From Paracoccus sp. S3-43 (GTDB taxonomy: Bacteria > Pseudomonadota > Alphaproteobacteria > Rhodobacterales > Rhodobacteraceae): DNA of 64,000 nucleotides. The position numbers and the translations under genes were made by a program. The notes under the pieces are model-generated. The model made no database searches. It worked only from the letters and a program-made list of their open reading frames with translations, and was not told where the DNA came from. The DNA is taken from the NCBI RefSeq assembly GCF_029027965.1, contig NZ_CP119082.1:414001-478000 (forward strand). The letters are read 5' to 3'. How positions within the stretch are numbered: the first letter of the stretch is position 1; the number at the start of each line of letters is the position of its first letter. Of the stretch, positions 8,801 through 15,560 are shown piece after piece.

Positions 8801-9109
8801 CAGCCGCGACAGCTGTTCCACTCCATAGGACCACCAGGACGCCCCGCCGATCAGCCGGACCAGGATGCCCCTGGCCCGCGACAGGGTGCGGTCGACATAG
8901 GTATCGACCGACAACGGATGCGTCAGCCCCGCCAGGTTCGCCAGCCGCAGCGAGGGCAGCGAGGCCCGCCCTCGGTGCCATCCCGCCGCGAAGGCCCCCA
9001 GGTCGCTGTCGGAAAAGGACAGCACCACCAGATCCGCGGGCGTCTGCCCCAGATCGCGCGGCGCGGCCCCTTCCTCCAGCCCGTGGATCTCGCGGAACAG
9101 GACATGCAT
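5864..9109 (-). CDS. cobN: Cobaltochelatase subunit CobN
   Basis: Large ATP-dependent cobaltochelatase subunit that binds hydrogenobyrinate a,c-diamide and inserts cobalt with CobS and CobT, which are not in this window. The product is 1,081 aa and carries CobN/magnesium-chelatase H signatures, including VAIPFYRAWLAAADT, LSTYPGKAHRMAHAVGLD, HIGAHGTLEWLPGKAAALS, ARGLVVNLWGSATMRTAGEE (as GLVVNLWGSATMRTAGEE) and MMRHGFRGAAEIAATLDHM. It starts one base after the cobW stop and overlaps cobG by 4 nt. The enormous antisense open frame over it is a GC artefact. Confidence 0.95.
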   Translation of the reverse strand: MHVLFREIHGLEEGAAPRDLGQTPADLVVLSFSDSDLGAFAAGWHRGRASLPSLRLANLAGLTHPLSVDTYVDRTLSRARGILVRLIGGASWWSYGVEQLSRLARRNGIALAFLPADGRPDQALDQASNLPPSTLRRLAALCDAGGEVAAQAALAQLALASGLYAGPVAGSKALPPFGFWHPGTGPSDGPPGGDAPLVAIPFYRAWLAAADTDGIAALIAAFDARGFRATGLFLPSLKDRAAADWLRATLPGLAPAAIVNATAFSARSDKGSPLDAVGAPVFQVIHATSDRRAWAGSDRGLSPSDLAMHIALPEVDGRIGAGAISFKDAAAWNCDLQFARARHRADPAQVAAAVDRVAGWHRLAAPATAPARRCVALILSTYPGKAHRMAHAVGLDAIASAQAMLADLGQDAGAAPLEQALATGRIRWPLGEYRLALSRRLPQSLRQTLHAAHGAPEDDAAVEDGAFAFAAIRRGTALIALQPERGQPADHEGEYHDTTRTPRHAYVAFYLWLQDQADALVHIGAHGTLEWLPGKAAALSPTCWPQALTGALPVIYPFIVNDPGEAAQARRRLGAVTLGHLPPPLAPSGTPAPFLRLERLLDEYSLADGMDAPRQARLVAAIRAEAQSAGVEDDLGIPGHASPAEAIPLIDRFVCDVKDSQFAEGLHVWGRGTPDGRGFTGDAASAAAEKAALLDALAGRRIEPGPSGSPWRGRSDVLPTGRNLFGTDPRAVPSAAAHAQGIRLAEELLRRHLQDQGDWPRGLVVNLWGSATMRTAGEEFAMALHLAGVAPVWDDQSGRVTGFQIVPLALLDRPRIDVTLRISGLFRDVFPDLARLFEQATAALARRDEAADMNPYVAAPSGPRVFAPAPARYGLGLATGPFTPEARQAAGEAWLAASGHDAQGAPARAMLEARLRGADAFVHLQDLPETDLLLAEDYASHEAGFAAALATLGGRAALYHLDATRPDAPRARTLPEEIARVVRARAANPRWLESMMRHGFRGAAEIAATLDHMAAFAHLAGVVPPHLFDLYHAATLGDPRVADFLEASNPQAQEAMRATFAALADAGLWQSRSNSLAAGIR

Positions 9110-9110
9110 G

Positions 9111-10142
9111 TCAGGACAGCGCGGCTTCGATGGCGGCGCGGTCGATATCGCCCTTTTCGGCGATCACCACCAGCCGTCCGCGCCGGGGCCGGTCGCCCCA
9201 GAGGCGGTCGAACTGATGGCGGACGCGCGGCCCCACCGCCTGCACCAGCAGCCGCAGGGGCTTGCCCGCGACCGCGACATGGCCCTTGACGCGCAGGATG
9301 TTCCGGCGGCTGGCCAGCGCCTGGATCCTGTCCGCCAGCGCATCGGGATCGGCCTGTTCCGGCAGATCCACGACGATGGTGTCGAAATCGTCGTGGTCGT
9401 GATCCCCGGCCCCGTCATGGTGCGAGGGGCGGGCGTCCAGCCCGTCCTCGGCCGCCGCGCCCAGGCCCAGGACCACGCGGGCGTCGATGACGCCTTCGGC
9501 CAGGGGCAGCATGGGCAGGGGCCGGGGGGCCTCGGCCTCGATCACCTGGCGGGCGCGGGCCAGCCCGTCCGCGCCTGCCAGGTCGGGCTTGGACAGCAGC
9601 ACCAGGTCGGCGCAGGCGATCTGATCCTCGAAGACCTCGGACAGCGGCGTCTCGTGGTCGGCATCCGCGCCGTCGCCCGCATGGGTATTGCCGGGACGGG
9701 CAGGATCGGGGGCGAACCGGCCCGCCGCCACGGCTTCCGCATCGGCCACGGCGATCACGCCGTCGATGGTGATGCGCGAGCGCAGGTCGGGCCAGTCGAA
9801 GGCCTTCAGCAGCGGCTTGGGCAGCGCCAGGCCAGAGGTCTCGATGAGGATGTGATCGGGGCGCGGATCCATCGCCATCAGCCGCTGGATCGAGGGGATG
9901 AATTCGTCGGCAACCGTGCAGCAGATGCAGCCGTTGGTCAGTTCGACGATATTCGCCTCGGGGCAGTTGGCGTCGGCGCAGTCGCGGATCAGGTCGCCGT
10001 CCACGCCCACGTCGCCGAATTCGTTGACCAGGACCGCCAGCCGCCGCCCGCCGGGATGGTGCAGCAGGTGCCGGATCAGCGTGGTCTTTCCCGCCCCCAG
10101 GAATCCGGTGACGATGGTGACGGGGGTTTTTTCGAGCGACAT
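9111..10142 (-). CDS. cobW: CobW, G3E-family GTPase
   Basis: G3E-family GTPase thought to supply cobalt to the chelatase in the aerobic B12 pathway. The 343-aa product has the Walker A loop GFLGAGKTTLIRHLL at residues 13-27, the metal-binding CXCC motif in LTNGCICCTVADEF, ILIETSGLALP (switch II) and a C-terminal CobW_C domain (LRVKGHVAVAGKPLRLLVQAVG). A His/Asp-rich stretch (HHDGAGDHDHDDFD) in the linker may bind metal. It follows the DUF1636 gene directly and lies downstream of the AdoCbl riboswitch. Confidence 0.95.
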   Translation of the reverse strand: MSLEKTPVTIVTGFLGAGKTTLIRHLLHHPGGRRLAVLVNEFGDVGVDGDLIRDCADANCPEANIVELTNGCICCTVADEFIPSIQRLMAMDPRPDHILIETSGLALPKPLLKAFDWPDLRSRITIDGVIAVADAEAVAAGRFAPDPARPGNTHAGDGADADHETPLSEVFEDQIACADLVLLSKPDLAGADGLARARQVIEAEAPRPLPMLPLAEGVIDARVVLGLGAAAEDGLDARPSHHDGAGDHDHDDFDTIVVDLPEQADPDALADRIQALASRRNILRVKGHVAVAGKPLRLLVQAVGPRVRHQFDRLWGDRPRRGRLVVIAEKGDIDRAAIEAALS

Positions 10143-10493
10143 TCAGGCCTCCTGCGGCGGGATGCGGGCAATGGTGTTCTTGCGGATGACGGCGGGGCGG
10201 TCGCGCCAGGGCACGACGCCGTCCTCGGTCGCGGCATAGGCGCGGATCATGGCGATCAGGTCGTCCAGGTCGCGGTCCGGATCCAGCGCGCCCTGCACAT
10301 AGGTCCAGCGTCCTGCCCCACGCAGCACCACGGCGCAGCCGCGTGCGCAGGCGGACAGGCATTCCTGCCGCCGATGGTCGATCCCGGCCGCGGCCAGGGC
10401 ATCGGACAGGCGTCGACCGTCGCGTTCGGCCTGGGGGTCGGCCCCCGGAAGGCGGCAGGTGGTGCAAACCACCAGTTCATATGTCTCAGCCAC
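10143..10493 (-). CDS. DUF1636 metal-binding protein (small thioredoxin-like ferredoxin fold)
   Basis: A 116-aa protein of the DUF1636 family, often found beside cobW. It starts with GTG at 10493 (VAETYELVVCTTC), preceded by GGAGGGG. Two cysteine pairs, CTTC near the N-terminus and CLSACARGC in the middle, look like a 2Fe-2S or other metal site. The C-terminus WRDRPAVIRKNTIARIPP is typical of the family. It is the first gene after the riboswitch and stops one base before the cobW ATG. The function is unknown; a role in cobalt handling is inferred from position only. Confidence 0.85.
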   Translation of the reverse strand: MAETYELVVCTTCRLPGADPQAERDGRRLSDALAAAGIDHRRQECLSACARGCAVVLRGAGRWTYVQGALDPDRDLDDLIAMIRAYAATEDGVVPWRDRPAVIRKNTIARIPPQEA

Positions 10494-10611
10494 GGCCCCT
10501 CCGGCCAGATGCCTTGTGGCGGCGGGATGGACGGGCCAAAGGGTCGTCGGCCACGGGCCAGGACCATCCGGCAACGACATCACCCCGGTCGCGCGCGTTT
10601 CACGGCCCCTT

Positions 10612-10812
10612 CGGGGCGGTTGCTGGCAGGTCTCCCGGCTTGCGGATGTCAGGGACTGGCCCTGGCGGCTGTCCTGCCTTCCCGGCCCGATGGGCCAGTG
10701 GCGGTGGACATCCTCTCCGGTCACGGTCGCGGGGGCGGCTGCGCTTGGGCCGATGGCCTGGCGCATTCCCTCTTCGCCTGCCACAGGCAGGAACCAGCAC
10801 CGCCAGCCAAGC
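10612..10812 (-). ncRNA. Adenosylcobalamin riboswitch leading the cob operon
   Basis: On the minus strand the leader contains a B12 box reading AAGCCGGGAGACCTGCC (10641 down to 10625), the GCCACTGG element and the following CGGGAAGG block near 10705-10680, with the paired upstream stems towards 10800. These are the conserved parts of the AdoCbl aptamer. It ends about 120 nt before the GTG of the DUF1636 gene. A GGCCCC-TTCG-GGGC hairpin at about 10605-10618 may belong to the expression platform. High cobalamin should turn the operon down. Confidence 0.9.
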
Positions 10813-10981
10813 CACGAACCGTCCCCCAAGTCAAGCGAGGTCGCGATGAAGACCGCCGCGCAGCCGGATCGCCTTCGAGATTTCGATCAGGCCGATAGGT
10901 CCGGCGCGGCAGCCGACAGAAAAGGTGTCGGCCCCCTCGCAGACGTCGGGTGTCGCTATCGGCGGCAAGGCGGACCCGCCT

Positions 10982-11632
10982 TTACTTTGCGACAGACCCG
11001 GCAACCGGCCCATAGGCGTCGGGATGAGCCGCCGCGAAGGCGGGCAGGCCGGCGCAGCGTTCCGCGACGGCGGCGATGCGGGGCAGGTGGTCGAAGGCCA
11101 CGCCCCAGCGATTGGCGTTGTAAAGCTGCGGGATCAGGACGCAGTCGGCCGTGCCCGGCTGGTCGCCATGGCAGAAGAGGCCGTCCGGGCCCTGGGCCAG
11201 CATCGCCTCGACCGCCTCCAGGCCCGTGGCGATGGTGTCGCGGTTCCAGGCTGCGCGGGCCTCTGCCCCGGCCAGCGCCTCGACCCGCTTCAGCACACGC
11301 AGATTGGCCAGCGGGTGGATCTCGCAGGCGATGGCCTGGGCGAGGGCGCGGACGCGGGCGCGGCCCGCCGGGTCGGCGGGCAGCAGCCGGGGGCCGGGCC
11401 GCGTCTCGTCCAGGTATTCGATGATCGCCAGCGACTGGGTCAGGCGCAGCCCGTCGATTTCCAGCACCGGCACCAGCCCCTGCGGGTTCCGCGCCAGATG
11501 GGCGGGGTCGCGCTGCGCGCCCGCCACCAGATCGACCGCCACCCGGTCATGGGCGATCCCCTTCAGGTTCAGCGCGATCCGCACCCGATAGGATGCGGAG
11601 GACCGCCAGTAGTCGTGCAGCACCACGGTCAT
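10982..11632 (-). CDS. maiA: Maleylacetoacetate isomerase (zeta-class GST)
   Basis: Glutathione-dependent isomerase converting maleylacetoacetate to fumarylacetoacetate, 216 aa. The thioredoxin-like N-domain holds the zeta-class active-site signature WRSSASYRVRIALN at residues 9-22 and the glutathione-binding TQSLAIIEYLDE; the all-helical C-domain follows. Its ATG overlaps the fahA stop by 4 nt, making it the last gene of the hmgA-fahA-maiA tyrosine/phenylalanine breakdown unit. Confidence 0.94.
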   Translation of the reverse strand: MTVVLHDYWRSSASYRVRIALNLKGIAHDRVAVDLVAGAQRDPAHLARNPQGLVPVLEIDGLRLTQSLAIIEYLDETRPGPRLLPADPAGRARVRALAQAIACEIHPLANLRVLKRVEALAGAEARAAWNRDTIATGLEAVEAMLAQGPDGLFCHGDQPGTADCVLIPQLYNANRWGVAFDHLPRIAAVAERCAGLPAFAAAHPDAYGPVAGSVAK

Positions 11633-12834
11633 GGCCGGGCGGGCAGGATGGTGCCGGTGCAGGGGCCGAAGCCGATGTGATAGCCGTCGCCTCGCGCCTC
11701 GGCGAACAGCGCGATCTCGTCGCCATCCTCGATAAAGGTGCGGGGCGCGCCATTGACCGTGACCGGGGTCTTGCCGCCCTGGGTCATCTCCAGCAGCGCG
11801 CCGGTCTGGTCGGGGGACGGCCCGCTGATGGTGCCCGATCCCAGCAGATCCCCCACCCGCATCGGGCAGCCCGAGGACGTGTGATGCGCCAGCTGCTGGG
11901 CGCTGGAATAATACATGACGTTGTAATTGGTGCGCGCCATGACCTGGCCGTTCATCGACCAGCCGATCTTCAGGTCGTAAAGGCCGGGCCGCTCCTCGGC
12001 CAGATAGGGCAGCAGCGGGTTCAGCCGCTCGGCGCCGGGGCTGCGGAACGGCTCCAGCGCGGCCTGCGTCACCACCCAGGCGCCGATGGTGGTGCCAAGC
12101 GCCTTGGACTGGAACGGTCCCAGCGGCTGGTATTCCCAGGCCTGCACGTCGCGCGCCGACCAGTCGTTCAGCAGCACATAGCCGAAGATCATCGCCTCGG
12201 CCTGTTCCACGCCGACACGCTGGCCCATGGTGCTGTCGGCGCCCAGGACGGCGCCCAGTTCAAGCTCCAGATCCAGGCGGCGGCAGGGTGCCCATTCCGG
12301 GCCGGCCTCGCCCTTCAGCTGCCCCATGGGTCGGCGGATCGGCGTGCCCGAGACCACGACCGACGACGCCCGGCCGTTATAGCCGATGGGCATATGCGTC
12401 CATTGCGCGGGCAGCGCGTTATCCGGCCCCCGGAACAGCACGCCCACGTTGAAGGCATGGTTCTTCGAGGCGTAGAAGTCGGTATATTCCGTCACCCGGA
12501 TCGGCAGGTGCATCCGCGCGTCAGCCATGGCGACCAGCGGCAGGTCGCCCTCGGCGCCTTCGGCCAGCAACTCGGTCAGCCGCGCCCGCACCGCGTCCCA
12601 GCGGGCCCGGCCAAGCGCCATGAAGCCGTTGAGCGACGGTTGCGAAAACGTCCCGCCCGCATCCAGCAGGCCCCGCGCCTCGCAACCCGCCAGATCGAGG
12701 ATCATATCGCCGATAGCCACGCCGCAGCGCGGCGCATCGCCCGACGCGGAGAACACCCCATAGGGCAGGTTGTTCAGGGGAAAGGGGCAGTCCTCGCGAT
12801 TGGCGCTGTCCACCCAGGACCGGATCAGGGCCAT
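11629..12834 (-). CDS. fahA: Fumarylacetoacetase
   Basis: Cleaves fumarylacetoacetate to fumarate and acetoacetate, the last step of homogentisate catabolism. The 401-aa product has the small N-terminal domain (LPYGVFSASGDAPRCGVAIGD) and the large FAH fold with DFYASKNHAFNVG, LDLELELGAVLG, NDWSARDVQAWEYQPLGPF and GTISGPSPDQTG, which carry the metal and catalytic residues. Tandem ATGs at 12837 and 12834 are both possible. The acetoacetate produced could feed the AtoDA/Bdh genes at 23.6-25.7 kb. Confidence 0.95.
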   Translation of the reverse strand: MALIRSWVDSANREDCPFPLNNLPYGVFSASGDAPRCGVAIGDMILDLAGCEARGLLDAGGTFSQPSLNGFMALGRARWDAVRARLTELLAEGAEGDLPLVAMADARMHLPIRVTEYTDFYASKNHAFNVGVLFRGPDNALPAQWTHMPIGYNGRASSVVVSGTPIRRPMGQLKGEAGPEWAPCRRLDLELELGAVLGADSTMGQRVGVEQAEAMIFGYVLLNDWSARDVQAWEYQPLGPFQSKALGTTIGAWVVTQAALEPFRSPGAERLNPLLPYLAEERPGLYDLKIGWSMNGQVMARTNYNVMYYSSAQQLAHHTSSGCPMRVGDLLGSGTISGPSPDQTGALLEMTQGGKTPVTVNGAPRTFIEDGDEIALFAEARGDGYHIGFGPCTGTILPARP

Positions 12835-12876
12835 CACCGGCCTCCTTTTTCACTTTGGTCGAAATATCCCACGGGG

Positions 12877-12904
12877 GGCCTGGGGGGTGTGAAACCCCCC
12901 AGCC
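12877..12904 (-). other. Intercistronic GC hairpin between hmgA and fahA
   Basis: CTGGGGGG and CCCCCCAG arms (12880-12887 and 12895-12902) form a strong hairpin in the 80-nt hmgA-fahA gap, followed on the minus strand by CCCGTGGGATATTTCG. There is no T-tract, so it is probably not a full terminator and may set the ratio or stability of the two messages. Confidence 0.6.
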
Positions 12905-12914
12905 TTGGGGCGCG

Positions 12915-14276
12915 TCACTTCAGCCCAGGCGTGCCGTCGAACTTCTTCTCCAGGCGCTGCCAGACCTCCATGTATTCCTGCTGCATCGGCGCCTCCTTGG
13001 CGGCGAATTCGGTCAGGTGCTGGGGAAAGCGGGTCTCGAACATGAAGGACATGGTGTTGTCCAGCTTCTCGGGCCTCAACTCGGCATTGCTGGCCCCCTC
13101 GAAGGCGTCGCGGTCGGGACCGTGCGGCAACATGCAGTTGTGCAGGCTGATGCCGCCCGGCGCGAAGCCCTGGGGCTTGGCGTCATAGACACCATAGATA
13201 TTGCCCATCAGTTCGGACATGATGTTCTTGTGATACCAGGGCGGGCGGAAGCTATGCTCGGCCACCATCCAGCGCTCCCGGAACAGCACGAAGTCGATGT
13301 TCGCCGTCCCCTCCTGTCCCGAAGGCGCGGTCAGCACGGTGAAGATCGACGGGTCGGGATGGTCGAACAGGATCGCGCCCACGGGCGAATAGGTGCGCAG
13401 GTCGTATTTATAGGCGCAGTAATTGCCGTGCCAGGCCACCACGTCCAGCGGCGAATGGTCGATCCAGGTCTCGTGGAACCGGCCGCACCATTTGATGACG
13501 ACACGGGATCGGGTCTCGCGATCCTCGAAGGCCGCGACCGGGCATTTGAAATCGCGGGGGTTCGCCAGGCAGTTGGCGCCGATGGGGCCGCGGCCCGGCA
13601 GGTCGAACTTCTGGCCGTAATTCTCGCAGACGAAGCCGCGGGCCGGGCCTTCCAGCACCTCGACGCGATAGACGAGGCCGCGCGGGATGATGGCGATCTC
13701 CTTCGGCTCCAGGTCGATCACGCCCAGTTCGGTGCAAAAGCGCAGCCGACCCTCCTGCGGCACCACCAGCAGCTCGCTGTCGGCCGAGAAGAAATAGTCG
13801 TCCCGCATGGACTGCGTGACCAGATAGACATGGGACGCCATGCCGACCTGGATGTTCACGTCGCCCGCCGTGGTGATGGTGCGCATCCCGGTGATCCAGG
13901 TCAGATCCTGGTCCGGCACCGGGATCGGATCCCAGCGATACTGGCCCAGGCTGACGATGTCGTCGCGCAGATTCGGCGCGGTCTTCCAATAGGGCACGTC
14001 CACCGGCTTGAACCGCCCCGTGTGATGGACCGAGGGGCGGATGCGATAACACCAGGTGCGTTCGTTCTGGCCGCGCGGGGCGGTGAAGGCGGTGCCGGAC
14101 AGCTGTTCGGCGTAAAGCCCGTATGCGCATTTCTGGGGCGAGTTCTGGCCCTGGGGCAGGGCGCCCGGCAGCGCCTCGGTTTCGAAATCATTGCCGAAGC
14201 CGGGCATATAGCCCTCATGCGGGCCTGTGGTCGCGGCGGCGCGGATCATGCCCTGGGGCAGGTCGTGACGGGTCAT
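12915..14276 (-). CDS. hmgA: Homogentisate 1,2-dioxygenase
   Basis: Ring-opening Fe(II) dioxygenase that makes maleylacetoacetate from homogentisate, 453 aa, the usual family length. Diagnostic segments are [19 protein letters not shown] near the N-terminus, CRIRP-type [13 protein letters not shown], and the cupin-like iron site [17 protein letters not shown] (His and Glu) followed by [15 protein letters not shown] (His). First gene of the minus-strand hmgA-fahA-maiA unit, diverging from the MarR gene; its promoter (14312-14341) is overlaid by a perfect palindrome. Confidence 0.96.
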   Translation of the reverse strand: MTRHDLPQGMIRAAATTGPHEGYMPGFGNDFETEALPGALPQGQNSPQKCAYGLYAEQLSGTAFTAPRGQNERTWCYRIRPSVHHTGRFKPVDVPYWKTAPNLRDDIVSLGQYRWDPIPVPDQDLTWITGMRTITTAGDVNIQVGMASHVYLVTQSMRDDYFFSADSELLVVPQEGRLRFCTELGVIDLEPKEIAIIPRGLVYRVEVLEGPARGFVCENYGQKFDLPGRGPIGANCLANPRDFKCPVAAFEDRETRSRVVIKWCGRFHETWIDHSPLDVVAWHGNYCAYKYDLRTYSPVGAILFDHPDPSIFTVLTAPSGQEGTANIDFVLFRERWMVAEHSFRPPWYHKNIMSELMGNIYGVYDAKPQGFAPGGISLHNCMLPHGPDRDAFEGASNAELRPEKLDNTMSFMFETRFPQHLTEFAAKEAPMQQEYMEVWQRLEKKFDGTPGLK

Positions 14277-14295
14277 CCGGACTCCTCCCTAGAAT

Positions 14296-14341
14296 CGTTG
14301 TCTTTGCAACGAATATAATGTTGCAAGTGCAACGATGTCAA
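14296..14341 (-). promoter_or_regulatory. hmgA promoter with embedded MarR-type palindromes
   Basis: On the minus strand, TTGACA (14341-14336) and TATATT (14317-14312) are separated by 18 nt. The perfect palindrome GTTGCA-AG-TGCAAC (14320-14333) fills the spacer, and a second inverted repeat CGTTG-N6-CAACG lies just downstream (14296-14311). This geometry predicts repression by the divergent MarR protein, lifted by a pathway compound. The operator assignment is an inference. Confidence 0.7.
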
Positions 14342-14404
14342 CCGCCTTTCGACCGCGCCCGGAATGTTATTGCGGCTGCAACGGATTTCTGCTGATTTTG
14401 GCCG

Positions 14405-14830
14405 ATGAGCTTCGATCTGGACGCCTTTCTTCCCTATCGCCTGGCGGTGGCCGCGGCCCAGGTCAGCCGCCGCTTCGCCGCGCGCTACGAGGCCGAGGCG
14501 GGGCTGACGATCCCCGAATGGCGCGTCCTGGCGCATCTGTCGCAATCAGGCCCGGTCAGCGTGCGCGACATCACCGCGCGGGTGAATCTGGACAAGTCCA
14601 TCGTCAGCCGCGCCGCCACGCGGCTGGAGGCGGCGGGCCATTTGCGCAAGTCGGGACATGAGGGCGACCAGCGGCTGGTGGCGCTGGAACTGACCGACCA
14701 GGGGCAGGAGCTGATGGCCCGGCTGGGCCGCATCGCCGACGCCTATCAGGCCGAGCTTCTGGCGGAACTGGGCGACGACGCCCCGGCCTTCCGGCGCGCG
14801 CTGCTGCGCCTGTCGGGGGCGCCCGGCTGA
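14405..14830 (+). CDS. MarR-family regulator, probably of the homogentisate genes
   Basis: A 141-aa winged-helix regulator. The DNA-binding part reads LTIPEWRVLAHLSQSGPVSVRDITARVNLDKSIVSRAATRLEAAG, with the wing around DQRLVALELTDQGQEL, as in MarR/HmgR-like proteins. It is transcribed away from hmgA, and the 128-nt gap holds two palindromes, one between the hmgA -35 and -10 boxes. I infer that it represses hmgA-fahA-maiA and perhaps itself. The ligand cannot be told from sequence. Confidence 0.88.
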   Translation: MSFDLDAFLPYRLAVAAAQVSRRFAARYEAEAGLTIPEWRVLAHLSQSGPVSVRDITARVNLDKSIVSRAATRLEAAGHLRKSGHEGDQRLVALELTDQGQELMARLGRIADAYQAELLAELGDDAPAFRRALLRLSGAPG

Positions 14831-14964
14831 TCAGCCTTGGCGGCGATCGACCCCGCCAAGCGCCGCGATGCCCTGATCCAGCGCCGCTGCCCGGTCGGGT
14901 CGCCTGCGACGGGTCACGCTTGACGGTGCTGGGCTGGAACATCGACCGCTGAGGCCGCGACCCG

Positions 14965-15150
14965 GCCCGAGAATGTTGAACCCTATATCCGCGCCATGCT
15001 GGGCGACGTGGAGTTCCAGCGCGAATGGTATTCGGTCTATCCCTACCAATGCCGCCGCATGGCCCGTTTCGTGCACGGCCGGGTGGTGTCGGCGGGCGAT
15101 GCGGCGCATCTGGTCCCGCCCGCCGGCGCGCGCCGCTGCAATGGCGGTTT
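14965..15150 (+). pseudogene. Remnant of an MhpA-like FAD aromatic hydroxylase
   Basis: The translation around 14970-15150 (ENVEPYIRAMLGDVEFQREW, YQCRRMARFVHGRVVSAGDAAHLVPP) matches the central FAD-binding part of flavin hydroxylases such as 3-(3-hydroxyphenyl)propionate hydroxylase, including the GDAAH motif. The expected N-terminal GxGxxG domain and the C-terminal half are missing, and homology fades after RCNGGL. I see no full start. It is a short relic of an aromatic-degradation gene. Confidence 0.6.
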
Positions 15151-15299
15151 ACCCGTCAGTGAGAGTTCGCCTGCTCAAGATCACTTGCGTTTTTAATCTT
15201 GAATCAGCAATCCGGGAGCAGGGGAATCCTTCAATGAAGGTGCCGTCCAGCGGTCACGCATCGACGGCGGCTATTCGACCCGCTGCCATGTCCCGGCAT

Positions 15300-15480
15300 G
15301 CGGCAGATTATCATGATGCAGCCGCACAACCCGCCGCCGCAGGGCGCGATCTGGACAAGGCCGAAGCCGCCGTCCTTGCCGGGCTGGGGTCTGCCAGATC
15401 CCCGCCAGAGGATCGGCGGCCCAGGCGGGCAGGGCGAAGGACGCCAGGGCAGCCAGAGCCGGGAAAAGGCCAGATTTCAT
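15300..15480 (-). pseudogene. Decayed DUF2147 periplasmic protein gene
   Basis: From the ATG at 15480 the frame begins with a signal peptide (MKSGLFPALAALASFALPAWA) followed by ADPLAGIWQT, the usual DUF2147 start. The next conserved piece (KDGGFGLVQIAPCGGGLCG) is in another frame, so there is a frameshift near 15410, and the C-terminal half is absent. It lies downstream of the lon terminator and is probably not functional. Confidence 0.6.
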
Positions 15481-15522
15481 TGCGGGACCCTGGCGCGGAC
15501 CTGGAGGCACTTGATCCGCATG

Positions 15523-15551
15523 AAAAACAGGGCCGGTGCGAACCGGCCCTG
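15523..15551 (-). terminator. Rho-independent terminator of lon
   Basis: Minus-strand hairpin with arms CAGGGCCGGT and ACCGGCCCTG around a TCGC loop, followed by TTTTTC, 10-38 nt past the lon stop. Confidence 0.88.
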
Positions 15552-15560
15552 CCTGATGTC

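Noticed and set aside
5900..9289. Very long plus-strand open frame over cobN
   Set aside because: It mirrors cobN, has no recognisable domain and is the usual antisense open frame of very GC-rich genes.
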